DNA of 64,000 nt from Paraburkholderia rhynchosiae (GTDB taxonomy: Bacteria; Pseudomonadota; Gammaproteobacteria; Burkholderiales; Burkholderiaceae): assembly GCF_002879865.1 (NCBI RefSeq), contig NZ_PNXY01000019.1, positions 81,029-145,028 of the forward strand. The letters are read 5' to 3'. How positions within the stretch are numbered: position 1 is the first letter of the stretch; each line of letters opens with the position of its first letter. The notes under the pieces were generated by a model. That model saw only the letters and a program-made list of their open reading frames with translations, was not told the origin of the DNA and did no database searches. Of the stretch, positions 17,045 through 25,810 are shown one piece after another. Made by a program: the position numbers and the translations under genes.

Positions 17045-18271
17045 CTACGGCGTCCGATGCTGCGCGAGAAACCGCCTCAGGCGCTCGACGCCCGCGTCGA
17101 GGCGAGCGATGTCGCACGCGTAGCACCAGCGCAGAAAGCCTTCGCCCTGCGGACCGAATGCGCTGCCCGGCGCGACGCCCAAGCCAACCTCCCGCACCAT
17201 TGCCTTGCATAGCTCCAGACTGCGCGAGGCGCCCGTCATCGAGAAAAAGAGATACATCGCGCCAGGCGGCGCCTTCACGTCGACGCCCGGCACCGCGGAC
17301 AACGCCCGCACGAGATGATCGCGCGACGCCCTGAGGTCGTGCACCAGTTCCTGCGTGACGCGCTCGCCCTGCTGCACGGCGGCGATCCCCGCTTGCTGCA
17401 CGAACGCCGGCGCGCAGGACGTGTTGTACTCCACGAGTTTGCCCAGGTCGTCCATCAAGCCCGCAGGTGCAACGATCCAGCCGAGGCGCCAACCGGTCAT
17501 CAACCACGCCTTGGAGAACGAGTTGACGCAGACCACACGCTCGTCGCGCGTGGCCAGATCGAGAAACGACGGCGCCGTGCGGGCGACCGGACCTCGCGAG
17601 GGCGTGGCGCTGTCGTCCGGATAATAAAGGCGCTCGTAGACCTCATCTGCGACGATCCAGATGCCGTGCCGCCGGCAATGCGCAAGCACCGCGCGCTGCT
17701 GCTCCCGGCTCATCACCCAGCCGGTCGGATTGTTCGGCGAGTTGACCAGCAGCATCTTCGTGTCAGGCGTCAGCGCGGCCAACAGTTGCTCGACGTCGAG
17801 CTGCCAGCCATGTTCGCCATAGGTGAGCGAGACGGTTTCCACGTGCGCGCCGAGAATCTTCGGAATCTCGACCAGATTCGGCCACAGCGGTGTGACGGCG
17901 ACGGCGCGGTCGCCCGCCCCCACCACCAGTTGGGCGGCAAGCATCAGTGCATTGACGCCCGCGCTCGTCACCGCGATATGGCCCGGCGAAGTCGCGCCGT
18001 GCAGTTCGCTGACGTAATCGGCGAGCGCCGCGCGCAACGGCGCAATGCCCAGGTTATGCGTGTAAAACGTGTCGCCCGCGGCCAGTGCGGCGCTGGCGGC
18101 GTCGCAAATGAAGGCCGGCGTCACACGGTCGGATTCGCCGAACCAGAAGGGCAGCACGTCGGCGACGCCAAAGCCGGCGTTGGCTACTTCGCGAATCTGC
18201 GACGGACGCAGCGCGCGCACCGCGTCACGCGCATTGGGGATGGATGGGACGGAAAATTCCGGTTCGCTCAT
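17045..18271 (-). CDS. PLP-dependent class I/II aminotransferase
   Basis: 408 residues. The PLP lysine is in VNSFSKAWLMTGWRLGW; LLVNSPNNPTGWV and VADEVYERLYYPDD give the other PLP contacts, and RWCYACD near the C-terminus includes the carboxylate-binding region. The fold-type I aspartate aminotransferase family is certain. The substrate cannot be told: aromatic, branched or alanine-type enzymes are possible. It stands alone, oriented like the LysR gene upstream but separated from it by 201 bases. Confidence 0.92.
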   Translation of the reverse strand: MSEPEFSVPSIPNARDAVRALRPSQIREVANAGFGVADVLPFWFGESDRVTPAFICDAASAALAAGDTFYTHNLGIAPLRAALADYVSELHGATSPGHIAVTSAGVNALMLAAQLVVGAGDRAVAVTPLWPNLVEIPKILGAHVETVSLTYGEHGWQLDVEQLLAALTPDTKMLLVNSPNNPTGWVMSREQQRAVLAHCRRHGIWIVADEVYERLYYPDDSATPSRGPVARTAPSFLDLATRDERVVCVNSFSKAWLMTGWRLGWIVAPAGLMDDLGKLVEYNTSCAPAFVQQAGIAAVQQGERVTQELVHDLRASRDHLVRALSAVPGVDVKAPPGAMYLFFSMTGASRSLELCKAMVREVGLGVAPGSAFGPQGEGFLRWCYACDIARLDAGVERLRRFLAQHRTP

Positions 18272-18472
18272 CGAGGCTTCCAGGTGAGTAAATAGCTGAA
18301 GTCAGGCTAGAGCGCCGCAGCCGGCAGACGTCGCCATTGAATGCAGCCAAGGAGTTTAGCTCAGCGCCTGATTTTGGGACGTTGGACCGCGCATAGGTAT
18401 AAGCGCGAGCGTTGGACAAACGGCCCCGCCGAAGCGGCGGCACGCTTGCGGCGTGCAACCGGGCTCCCGGAA

Positions 18473-19375
18473 TCACATCAGATCCTCGGCCCGCGCCGGC
18501 AATTCGCGGATCAAGCCCCACACCGCCTCAGCCGCCGGCGACAGAGAGCGATCCCGACGGCGCACCAGTTCGACCGTCCGCTCGGCCCGCGGCACCAGCG
18601 GTCGCGCGACCAGCGCAGCGCCCGCCGGCAACGGCAACGCGAGCCACGGCAGCACGCTGACGCCGATGCCCGCCTCGACCAGCCCAAAAACGGTCGCCGA
18701 ATGCCCGAGTTCCTGCACCACCGTGGCATTGACGCCGTGCTCGTGCATCACGGCGTCGATGAGCGGCCGGCTGCCCGACGCGTAATCGAGCATGACCAGT
18801 TGTTGTCCTTCGAGGTCGGCCCAGCCTACCTGCTTCTGCCCCGCGAGGGGATGATCGTCGCGCGACACGACGCAGAACGAGTCGGTCATTAGCGCTTCGC
18901 TCAGCAGGTCGTCAGCGGCAAACGGGCCGATGACCACGCCGAAATCCACCTCGCCCGACTTGATCTTGCGCAGCACGTCACTCTGCACGTCATCGCGCAA
19001 GCCCAGCGCGATGTGGGGAAACCGCCGCCCGCACGACGCCAGCACACCCGGCATCAGCCGGCAGGCGACGGTCGGGCTCGCGGCCACGACCACGCGTCCG
19101 CGCCGCTGCTCGCCGATTTCGCGGATCTCGCGCAAGGCGTCGTCCAGATCCGTCAAAAGACGCGACACGCTCGATACCAGATTGCCGCCGACGTCAGTCA
19201 GCTGCATCTCCCGCGTCGTGCGGTCGATCAGTTTCAGGCCGATTTCCCCTTCCAGCTCACGCACGCAGCGGCTCACCGCTGATTGCGTCAACCCGATCTC
19301 TTCGCCCGCACGACTGAAGCTCTCAAGGCGCGCGACCTCCATGAAAACCCTTAGTTGGCGCAGCGTAACATTCAT
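18473..19375 (-). CDS. LysR-type transcriptional regulator
   Basis: 300 residues. The N-terminal winged HTH is typical (LRQLRVFMEVARLESFSRAGEEIGLTQSAVSRCVRELEGEIGLKLIDR), followed by a two-lobed effector domain (RVVVAASPTVACRLMPGVLASCG, DFGVVIGP, GIGVSVLPWLALPL). The plus-strand neighbour starts 406 bases away, so its own promoter region faces that gene. The effector and targets are unknown; the downstream aminotransferase is a possible target. Confidence 0.93.
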   Translation of the reverse strand: MNVTLRQLRVFMEVARLESFSRAGEEIGLTQSAVSRCVRELEGEIGLKLIDRTTREMQLTDVGGNLVSSVSRLLTDLDDALREIREIGEQRRGRVVVAASPTVACRLMPGVLASCGRRFPHIALGLRDDVQSDVLRKIKSGEVDFGVVIGPFAADDLLSEALMTDSFCVVSRDDHPLAGQKQVGWADLEGQQLVMLDYASGSRPLIDAVMHEHGVNATVVQELGHSATVFGLVEAGIGVSVLPWLALPLPAGAALVARPLVPRAERTVELVRRRDRSLSPAAEAVWGLIRELPARAEDLM

Positions 19376-19780
19376 CTAGTTAGCTCATCAATGGAATACT
19401 TTGATGCGCATTGTACGCGCACGCGCGGCGAGACACCCGGTTTGTGCATGCGCGCTGCAATGCAGCAATGAGGCGCAAACGCACGCCGTGCGGGCCTCGC
19501 TGCACAAGATTGGTGATTGTCCCGATTTGCGAGATGGGTTTTTTGGATTCTTATACGGCCCTAGCTAGCGCCCGCGCTGGCCCGCTGTCATGGGGCTTTC
19601 AGGCGGTCGGAGTCAACTTGGCACACATCCTGCATTTACATGCTCACAGGGTCGGCGCCATGACTTCTGACTGCATAGCAGACCGTGGCAAACCCGACCC
19701 CCTTGGCACTCGCCTATCGAGTGCATGGAGAGTGCGCGGCGCGGGGCAGCGCACCGGAGTTAGCTTCGCTGAGGTGAAAC
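19376..19780. other. Divergent intergenic region
   Basis: 405 bases between the LysR start and the DUF4096 gene. It contains a sigma-54-like promoter at 19619-19634 facing the DUF4096 gene. The sequence is GC-poorer than the neighbours around 19500-19660. No coding frame with family resemblance was found apart from the one starting at 19781. Confidence 0.5.
19619..19634 (+). promoter_or_regulatory. Sigma-54-like promoter
   Basis: TGGCACACATCCTGCA: the -24 element TGGCAC is perfect and the -12 GC falls exactly 12 bases after the first G of GG, as required; only one T of TTGC is changed. Transcription would start near 19645, about 136 bases before the ATG at 19781. Confidence 0.5.
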
Positions 19781-20182
19781 ATGATGCTGTTCGACGATTT
19801 GAGAGACAACGAGTGGGCGCTGGTCGAGGCGTTGTTCTGTGCGGAGCCAGCACGGAGCGAACGTCGCGGTCGACCACGCGTGGAAGCACGCGCGGTCGTC
19901 AACGCGGTGCTGTGGGTGCTGTCGACAGGCGAAGGCTGGTCCAAACTGCCGGGCCGCTATCCGTCGCCGCCGACTTGCCGCCGCCGTTTCGACGAGTGGC
20001 AAGCCGATGGTACGCTCGCCGAAATAGTTAAGCGACTCGGCACGAGCGGCCGCGAAATTTCGCTGCGCGGACGCATCGGCGCGACTGCCGCGAAACCGCC
20101 GGCGCCGCCGAGCCGCGACCGTCTGCGTGGCGCATTCTGGACCAATCCGGAATCGTGGCGCGCGCCGGTCAAGATGGCCTGA
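19781..20182 (+). CDS. Solitary transposase-like DUF4096 protein
   Basis: 133 residues. Residues 1-95 match the N-terminal domain of IS5-type transposases (LRDNEWALVEALF, GRPRVEARAVVNAVLWVLSTGEGWSKLP, PTCRRRFDEW, GTLAEIVKRL). The DDE catalytic domain is absent: the last 40 residues are Arg/Pro-rich and unrelated, ending in its own stop. No terminal inverted repeats flank it. It follows a sigma-54-like promoter, so it may be a domesticated DNA-binding protein rather than IS debris (inference). Two in-frame ATGs stand at the start (MMLF); GAGGTGAAAC precedes them. Confidence 0.75.
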   Translation: MMLFDDLRDNEWALVEALFCAEPARSERRGRPRVEARAVVNAVLWVLSTGEGWSKLPGRYPSPPTCRRRFDEWQADGTLAEIVKRLGTSGREISLRGRIGATAAKPPAPPSRDRLRGAFWTNPESWRAPVKMA

Positions 20183-20559
20183 GCAAAAATCGTTTTCTCT
20201 CCGGGCGCCTGCGGGCGCCCGGAGCGTATCTGGACCCGCCCGGCGCCGGCCCGGCGGCGTTCTTCCGATGGCCCGGCTTCGCGGTCTCTTGCAACCGCAC
20301 TTGTTCGACGGCGCTCGTCGACTGCGTTGTTCGACGCTTATCGGCGCGAGCCGGGCAGCGCACATCGGGCGGCCCCGGCTATCGTCTCTCGCCGTAGGGT
20401 CGTCCGCGTTTTTCCGCACTGCCTCTGACGGCTGATCACCGCGCGCGTTGCGGGTGAAACATCCATTTACTATTACTTACAGCGTGCTTTCGTTGACGGG
20501 CATACCTTATACGTATGCAAACGGGCCTAGTATTCAGGGGGCCTGGACGGGAGCTCAGC
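20183..20559. other. Intergenic region with long hairpin
   Basis: 377 bases without a supported gene. Perfect 11-bp inverted arms (CTCCGGGCGCC and its complement) sit at 20199-20224, 17 bases after the DUF4096 stop. The hairpin has no T-tract on either side, so a terminator role is not clear; it may protect a 3' end. Confidence 0.55.
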
Positions 20560-20814
20560 ATGAAACCAATGTCACTGCTTCTGTGCGGCATTGTGCTTTC
20601 ATCAATGGCCGCACCGGCGCTTGGCCAGCAGCGGCCTCAAGGCTGGAACTGGCGGCCGGACCGGACCGCTTCCGTCGAGGCGTGGCAACAAAGTGCAGCG
20701 CGTAGCCGTGACTTCACGCCGCCTGCGCCGCGCGGCGATCTGCGCGGCGATATTGCGAGCAATGTTCGGACGCGCCCAGAAGCGCCTCATGGAGATCCGT
20801 CGCGGCGACGTTAG
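20560..20814 (+). CDS. Small exported protein, unknown function
   Basis: 84 residues from the ATG at 20560 (GGACGGGAGC upstream). A typical Sec signal peptide (KPMSLLLCGIVLSSMAAPALG) should be cleaved after ALG. The mature part is short, rich in Arg, Pro, Trp and Gln (QQRPQGWNWRPDR...WQQSAARSRD). No family recognised. An upstream in-frame ATG at 20515 would hide the signal peptide, so I reject it. Confidence 0.55.
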   Translation: MKPMSLLLCGIVLSSMAAPALGQQRPQGWNWRPDRTASVEAWQQSAARSRDFTPPAPRGDLRGDIASNVRTRPEAPHGDPSRRR

Positions 20815-21154
20815 CGCCGGCGGTTGCTTCGGTTGCTTGGAAAGCACTCATTTTGTCGCGCCTGTCGCGCCATTAGGTGGCCGCGACGAATGCGAAGCGA
20901 ATATCCGGGAACCACATCGCATTGCATCGGTCTGATTAACGCCATTAGCACAGCGTGGCAGCAGTAATTCCGGTATGCCCGTATCCTTGCGATACGGGCT
21001 TTTTTTCATGCGCACGGGAATAACGCACGCAGGCGCTGCGCGCGGTTGTGGATCGAATGATGCATGAGCCGTCTCCCGTCCGCTTGGCGCGGCCGGAAAA
21101 ACAGAGGCATAAGACGCCGGCGGCCGGCGGCCAACGGGGGGCCCGCCAGGACCG
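20815..21154. other. Intergenic region with terminator
   Basis: 340 bases between the small exported protein and the convergent 107-aa gene. It holds a strong plus-strand terminator at 20977-21006. The stretch just before that (about 20880-20976) has no coding signal and could be a 3' UTR or a small RNA; I cannot tell. Confidence 0.5.
20977..21006 (+). terminator. Intrinsic terminator
   Basis: GCCCGTATC, loop CTTGC, GATACGGGC followed by seven T. Perfect 9-bp stem. It is 160 bases after the nearest plus-strand stop (20814). Confidence 0.9.
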
Positions 21155-21478
21155 CTAGGGCCGGGCTTCGAGGGACGCGGTGGGGCGCGCTTCCGTTGCT
21201 GCCAGAACGTAGTCGCTCATTCGCTGGGCGGTCCAGGTCAACAGGCCTTCGTCGTGTGAGAGCCGTGCGAATTCGGCGCGGCCCCGCTCTGTTAGCACGG
21301 CGATATCGACGGGTGCATGAAAGCCCGGTGCCGGCGCGACGGTGCGCTGCCGAACGGTGTCCATCAGGCCAAGCGCGCGAAGATATTGAAAAACGCCCGG
21401 CCGTTTGGCCCATGGCACCTGGCGATATTGCGCTCGCCGCAGCGCTTCAAGTACCGCTTCGTTGGAATACGTGGTCAT
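21155..21478 (-). CDS. Small winged-helix-like protein
   Basis: 107 residues, ATG at 21478 preceded by AAGAAAGAAGTGAG. The sequence reads like a short winged helix: helices around SNEAVLEALRRAQYRQVP and PGVFQYLRALGLMDTV, then an extended wing ending in APVDIAVLTERGRAEFARLS. I do not recognise the family. No signal peptide or membrane segment. Convergent with the gene ending at 20814. Confidence 0.6.
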   Translation of the reverse strand: MTTYSNEAVLEALRRAQYRQVPWAKRPGVFQYLRALGLMDTVRQRTVAPAPGFHAPVDIAVLTERGRAEFARLSHDEGLLTWTAQRMSDYVLAATEARPTASLEARP

Positions 21479-21745
21479 CTCACTTCTTTCTTAAAGTGCA
21501 GCTATGACACATCTATGCCAACACGTCACCGCGCCACCAGTGACGCGCTTGGCACCCGCCCGTGGCTGGAAGCTGGCCGTAAGCACTGCGGCCGAATTCC
21601 GCCAGGTGCTGCCTGGTCTTTGTTTTCGGAACCCCCGTCAGAACGGCATGTTAGCGTTCGACCTGCGAGCCGACGATGCAACCGCTGCGGCGCGATAGCA
21701 AGCCCGAAGATTTAATCCCGAAAGACATACGTTACCCCATCTAAA

Positions 21746-22465
21746 TTGATTCTATTCACTTTATTAGCGCTTTTTTTTGCAGCAATCCTGATATGGAAGC
21801 GCGTTCGCCGTCCTCTCATTATTTGCGCAGTCGCCCTGTTCTGGCTGCTCTCGGCCGGCTGGCTCACCGCTCCACTGCTGTGCCTTGCGCAGCCACAGGC
21901 GCAAACCAGCACACCCGCGGAATTCGCGCCGCATACGGCGATCATCCTGCTCGGCGGCGGCACGATCTACAACGAGGACGACGTGCTCGTTCCGCCGCGT
22001 GACGTACTCGCGCGCATTGCAGTCAGCGCGAAAAACTACGCCGCATGCAAACGTACAGCCGCGATCTGCCGCGTGATCGTGAGCGGCGGCAATCCGCAGC
22101 GGCATCCCGCGACGGAAGCCGACACCTATCTGCCCTACCTGCTGCGTGAACAGGTGCCGCGCTCGGACATCGTGCTGGAAAACAGCAGCCGCACGACGTA
22201 CGAGAACGCGCGCAACGTGTCCTCTATTGTCGGCCAGTCACGTTACGATTCCTTGATACTCGTCACGTCCGCGTATCACATGCCGCGCGCCTTGCTCGAT
22301 TTCCACTATTTCGGCCTCGCCCCGCAGCCGCTGATTTCGAGCGCACGACGCGCGCATCTCGGTTTGCTACCGCGTTATGACAATCTGGTGAACGCCGAAA
22401 TCGCGTTGCACGAACTTATCGGCATCGCGCAATTTCATGTGTATCGCGCGATCGGGTTGTTCTGA
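21746..22465 (+). CDS. YdcF family (DUF218) membrane-anchored protein
   Basis: 239 residues from a TTG at 21746, the first possible start after a stop at 21713. Two hydrophobic segments (ILFTLLALFFAAILIW and LIICAVALFWLLSAGWLTAPLL) precede the DUF218 domain: TAIILLGGG, VIVSGGNPQ, IVLENSSRTTYENARN and LILVTSAYHMPRALLDF. The conserved acidic/Asn and His/Arg residues of the family are present. DUF218 proteins (SanA, ElyC, YdcF) act in the envelope, some in peptidoglycan or enterobacterial antigen metabolism; the activity here is unknown. Confidence 0.88.
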   Translation: MILFTLLALFFAAILIWKRVRRPLIICAVALFWLLSAGWLTAPLLCLAQPQAQTSTPAEFAPHTAIILLGGGTIYNEDDVLVPPRDVLARIAVSAKNYAACKRTAAICRVIVSGGNPQRHPATEADTYLPYLLREQVPRSDIVLENSSRTTYENARNVSSIVGQSRYDSLILVTSAYHMPRALLDFHYFGLAPQPLISSARRAHLGLLPRYDNLVNAEIALHELIGIAQFHVYRAIGLF

Positions 22466-22579
22466 AAACGGACGCAACCGCAAGGGGAAATTTACTTAGC
22501 GATGCGAATAACTCTGACAGACTGATGCCCGGCGATGAAGTTTTTAACGGCGCGATCCAGCATTGCGCATCAGACGTTA

Positions 22580-22594
22580 GTAACAAAATGTAAG
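22580..22594 (+). promoter_or_regulatory. GTAAC-N5-GTAAG direct repeat, OmpR-type site
   Basis: GTAAC AAAAT GTAAG has the half-site and 5-base spacing of CpxR/OmpR-family boxes. It lies about 117 bases before the small periplasmic protein at 22711. A partly palindromic stretch follows it (TGTAAGCGAT / ATCGCCGTTACA). Confidence 0.35.
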
Positions 22595-22710
22595 CGATTG
22601 TGATCGCCGTTACAAACGTCTGCTGGAGCGGATATTGCTCGCTAGAATGCAGTGTCTTTCCGAATAGGACTGACAATACTCAGGTCCACAACCACTCTGC
22701 GGAGGTAGCA

Positions 22711-22956
22711 ATGAAGAAAGTGTCCCTGGCGATCCTGGTTTCCCTCAGTGCCGTGGCCGGCGCGGCCTATGCACAGGACGGCGGCGTTACGATGAGCACC
22801 GACCCGGCCAAGGCCGCCGACGTCGAACAACGCGCGCAAGATTTGCAAAGCCGCCAGCAAACCATGGAAAGCGCACCGGCCGCACCGATGCAGCATCACA
22901 AAGCGTCCCCGCGTCATCACAAGAAGTCCGCGAAGGCCGACGCATCGAGCTCGTAA
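22711..22956 (+). CDS. Small periplasmic protein with His/Lys-rich tail
   Basis: 81 residues from the ATG at 22711, behind a clear GGAGGTAGCA. Signal peptide MKKVSLAILVSLSAVAGAAYA, then a short helical segment (KAADVEQRAQDLQSRQQTMES) and a basic tail with HH, RHHKK. Earlier in-frame starts lack a ribosome site. Proteins of this type are common and uncharacterised in Burkholderia; no function is assigned. The upstream OmpR-type repeat suggests envelope-stress control (inference). Confidence 0.75.
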   Translation: MKKVSLAILVSLSAVAGAAYAQDGGVTMSTDPAKAADVEQRAQDLQSRQQTMESAPAAPMQHHKASPRHHKKSAKADASSS

Positions 22957-23120
22957 GCGCAGCGCGCGGACCTCGTTGGCAGCGGGCGCTTTTCACTGCG
23001 TTCGTCATGGCGTTCGTCACGGGTTGTCACGGCCTTCGTTTTAAGGGCGTTTGTCTAAGCTAGCCGCCCGAGCGTTGCCTCGTTGTCAGTTCACCTACGG
23101 CCTCGCCGCGAAGGTGAAAA

Positions 23121-23153
23121 GCCGAAGCCGGCACTGCCGGCTTCGGCTTTTTT
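23121..23153 (+). terminator. Intrinsic terminator
   Basis: GCCGAAGCCGGCA and TGCCGGCTTCGGC form a 13-bp stem followed by TTTTTTATTG. It follows the small periplasmic protein gene by about 165 bases. Confidence 0.9.
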
Positions 23154-23261
23154 ATTGTCTAATGGACCGGCCGGCGCCGTCTGGCCGGTATGCTAAAGTC
23201 GCGCACCGACCGGCGCCCTGCCGGACCCATAACCCGTGCGCACCCTGGTGCGGAGGACAGC

Positions 23262-23519
23262 ATGAGCAACATCCAGCTAGATATCGAATGGACTGAAGCG
23301 GCATCCCGCAAAATTGAAAAACTGATGCCGCGCGGCGGTCAGGAAGCGTTCCTAGCGCTGCCGCCCGTCGAATGCCTGCCGATGGAAGGCGACGTGCTGT
23401 TCCTCGGTCCGGACGGCAAACAGCAGCCGTTTATCGTCGCCGAGCGCCAGTATCATCACGATGGCGAAGCCGACTGGACCATCATCCTGATTCTCGACGT
23501 CCCGCAAGCCACTCATTAA
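23262..23519 (+). CDS. Conserved hypothetical protein
   Basis: 85 residues from the ATG at 23262 with GGAGGACAGC upstream. No signal peptide or membrane segment. Contains LPMEGDVLFLGPDGKQQPFIVAERQYHHDGEADWTIILILDVP, a small beta-rich pattern. I do not recognise a named domain; similar short proteins occur in Burkholderia. It stands between two terminator/convergent boundaries, so it is probably a single-gene transcript. Confidence 0.7.
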   Translation: MSNIQLDIEWTEAASRKIEKLMPRGGQEAFLALPPVECLPMEGDVLFLGPDGKQQPFIVAERQYHHDGEADWTIILILDVPQATH

Positions 23520-23637
23520 TGTCGACGGCGAGTGCGCCACGGGCCACACCGGCCCGGCGATCCGCTCGCCGCCGCGTCGCCGCCCGTTGTTGAGAATGCG
23601 GCGCGCTCCCAGAAGCTTCGCCGCAGCCGTATTAGCC

Positions 23638-23928
23638 TTACACGATTTTCGACACGACGCGGACTTCCGAGTGCTCGACCCAATCGGCCACCGCCTCCTT
23701 ATAAGCCCTGATGTGCGCGGACTTTGCGTGCGCGGCTAGCGCCTCCTGGCTCTCCCAGCGCTCGACGAACACGAAACGGCGCAGCTCCTGAACGTCGCGA
23801 TGCAGATCGTACTGAAGCGCTCCCTGCTCTTTGCGCGTCGGCCCGACAATGCCTTCGAGCGCCTCGCGCAGCCGGTCTTCATAGCCAGGCTTCGCCACCG
23901 AAATGGCGACCACCGCGATTTCCGACAT
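23638..23928 (-). CDS. Antibiotic biosynthesis monooxygenase (ABM) domain protein
   Basis: 96 residues from the ATG at 23928 (GGAGAGTAAAG upstream). Single dimeric alpha+beta barrel ABM domain: VVAISVAKPGYEDRLREALEGIVGPTRKEQGALQYDLHRD, then FVFVERWESQEALAAHAKSAHI. YgiN-type proteins of this size are quinol monooxygenases; the exact substrate is unknown. The frame is open to 24003 but the upstream part lacks the family start. Confidence 0.88.
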   Translation of the reverse strand: MSEIAVVAISVAKPGYEDRLREALEGIVGPTRKEQGALQYDLHRDVQELRRFVFVERWESQEALAAHAKSAHIRAYKEAVADWVEHSEVRVVSKIV

Positions 23929-24484
23929 CTTTACTCTCCGTTTCACGAAAAGCAGCAGCATACCCGCCGCCCGCCGACACTGCAGGCGACCGGGCAATGC
24001 CATAGGCGCATCCGGACTGGCGGCCTGATGGGCTCACGGACCGCCGCGCCGCCGGCGCTAACGTCTGAGCACCGCCGTTGCCTGGAGTTTGGCGGGCATC
24101 CGCTTTCCGCCCTGCTACCCTCGGCTCATGCAAGCTCACAAACGCCCGATTGCGATCGGCGCAGATTGGCGCAAGTCCGGCGCGGCACTGAAAGCCGGCG
24201 AGGCAAACGCCACGCGACAGTCAGCGTCATCCCGTCCGCGGCAGAGCAACCGATGCGTGGCAGCCGGTTCGCGCCTCTGTGACAACCCGCACATTCATGC
24301 GAATTGCAAGCTGCTAGACTCGTTCTGACCATCCGCCGGAGTCTCGCATGGCTGGCATTGCTCTCCGCGTTCCAGGGTTTTGTCCGGTTCGCCGTGCGAG
24401 TGTCCGTGTTGCGTGTTCTGTTGCGCATCCGTTACGCGCCGGGTCAGTGTGCGCGCCCCGTCACCCGATTGCCGCGATGCCGCT
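23929..24484. other. Intergenic region, no supported gene
   Basis: 556 bases between the divergent ABM and EAL genes. Several open frames cross it (for example 24126-24428 minus, 24089-24328 plus), but all are Arg/Pro-rich, lack ribosome sites and resemble no family. Part (24380-24484) could belong to the EAL protein if a far upstream start is used. Confidence 0.5.
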
Positions 24485-25810
24485 ATGTCCGCTCTCATGC
24501 CCGCCGTTATGCCATCCGTCAGCGAAGTGAGCCTGAGCGGCTTGCTTCCGCACCTGGTCCGGGACGAATCCGGCTGGACCGCGACGTGGCGCGCGCTCAC
24601 GCTGCACAGCGTGTTTCAGCCGGTGCTCTCGGTCACGCATCAGTGCGTGGTCGGCTACGAGGCACTGCTGCGCGCGTTCGATCCGGTCGGCTTGCCGGTT
24701 TCGCCCGAAGTCCTCTTCTCAGGCACCCGCTCGGCGGCCGACGCCCGCGAGATCGATCGCATTGCGCGTTGCCTGCACGTCGCGAATTTCATGGAGCAAG
24801 GCATCAGTACCGGCTGGCTGTTCCTGAATACGCGGCCGCAGGTGTTCGAAACCGGCTGGCCGCAGCGCACTTTCATCGATGAGCTTTCCGCGCACTTCGG
24901 CCTGCCGCAGGAGCGCATCGTGATCGAGGTGCTCGAACAGCCCGCCGACGACGAGTCCGCCGTCGCCAGCATGCTCGCCGCCTCGCACCCGCGCGATTTC
25001 CTGATCGCGATCGACGATTTCGGCACCGGCTTCTCCAACTTCGACCGCGTCTGGCGCTTCCGGCCGGACATCGTCAAGCTCGACCGGTCGCTCGTCGCGC
25101 GCGCGGGCAAGCGTGAGGGTGACGACTCGATGATCGGCCACCTGATCGCGATGCTCCATCAGTCGGGCACGCTGGTGCTGGCAGAAGGCGTCGAAACGGA
25201 CGAGGAACTGATGATTCTGATGCAGGCCGACGTCGATTTCGTGCAGGGTTTCTGGCTCGGCCAGCCAAACGGTTCAGTGGAGGCGGCAGTAGCCAGAGTG
25301 CCCGCGCAAATCGAATCGATGTGGAGCAAGTTCGCAGACTACGAGCGTGCGCACGACCGCCATCAGCGGCTGGGGTTCGAAGGTTTTGCAGAAGCGGTGA
25401 TGGCTGCCGCCGAGGCGTTCAAGACCAGCGGCGATCTGGGCGAGGCGGCGCAAAAGATGTGGCATCTGAGCGAAGCACGCCGCGTGTTCATCACCGACGA
25501 GCAGGGCGAGCAAACTCAGGCCTCCGTCACGGCCGCCTCGGTTGCGCCGCCTCCTCAGCGGCTTGCGCCGCTGTCGAACAGCGCGCGCAGCAACTGGTCG
25601 CGGCGCGCCTATCTCAAGCATGCGCTAGGGGCACGCGGGCGCGTCGCGATCATGGGTCCGCACTACTCGCTCGCGGACGGCGAGGACTGCTACACCGCCG
25701 CACTCGCGTTCGAGCGGGAGGGCAAGACGCACGTGCTGTGCGTCGATTTCGTGCCCACGGTGCCGACCGTGCCGGCAACGCGATTGCGCTCTGGCCGGCG
25801 CCAACGTTAA
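24485..25810 (+). CDS. EAL-domain c-di-GMP phosphodiesterase
   Basis: 441 residues from the ATG at 24485; a start at 24380 would add an odd Cys-rich leader and is less likely. The EAL domain (about 40-275) looks active: YEALLR at 58-63, LNTRP, IVIEVLEQ, DDFGTGFSNF, DIVKLDRSLV and LAEGVETDEEL. It hydrolyses c-di-GMP to pGpG. The C-terminal part (about 300-441) includes RVAIMGPHYSLADGEDCYTAALAFEREGKTHVLCVDF in pieces, a sensor-like domain seen in EAL proteins of the YkuI type. No membrane segment, so cytoplasmic. Its end overlaps arfB on the other strand by 4 bases. Confidence 0.9.
   Translation: MSALMPAVMPSVSEVSLSGLLPHLVRDESGWTATWRALTLHSVFQPVLSVTHQCVVGYEALLRAFDPVGLPVSPEVLFSGTRSAADAREIDRIARCLHVANFMEQGISTGWLFLNTRPQVFETGWPQRTFIDELSAHFGLPQERIVIEVLEQPADDESAVASMLAASHPRDFLIAIDDFGTGFSNFDRVWRFRPDIVKLDRSLVARAGKREGDDSMIGHLIAMLHQSGTLVLAEGVETDEELMILMQADVDFVQGFWLGQPNGSVEAAVARVPAQIESMWSKFADYERAHDRHQRLGFEGFAEAVMAAAEAFKTSGDLGEAAQKMWHLSEARRVFITDEQGEQTQASVTAASVAPPPQRLAPLSNSARSNWSRRAYLKHALGARGRVAIMGPHYSLADGEDCYTAALAFEREGKTHVLCVDFVPTVPTVPATRLRSGRRQR

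Noticed and set aside
19411..20031. 206-residue plus-strand frame overlapping the DUF4096 gene
   Set aside because: Arg/Ser-rich, no start context, and it overlaps a frame with clear DUF4096 homology.
22600..22615. CRP-like site TGTGA-N6-TTACA
   Set aside because: One mismatch in the second half and overlap with a better OmpR-type repeat; not enough to call.
24126..24428. Possible small minus-strand gene upstream of the EAL gene
   Set aside because: Arg/Asn/Thr-rich, no ribosome site, no family pattern.
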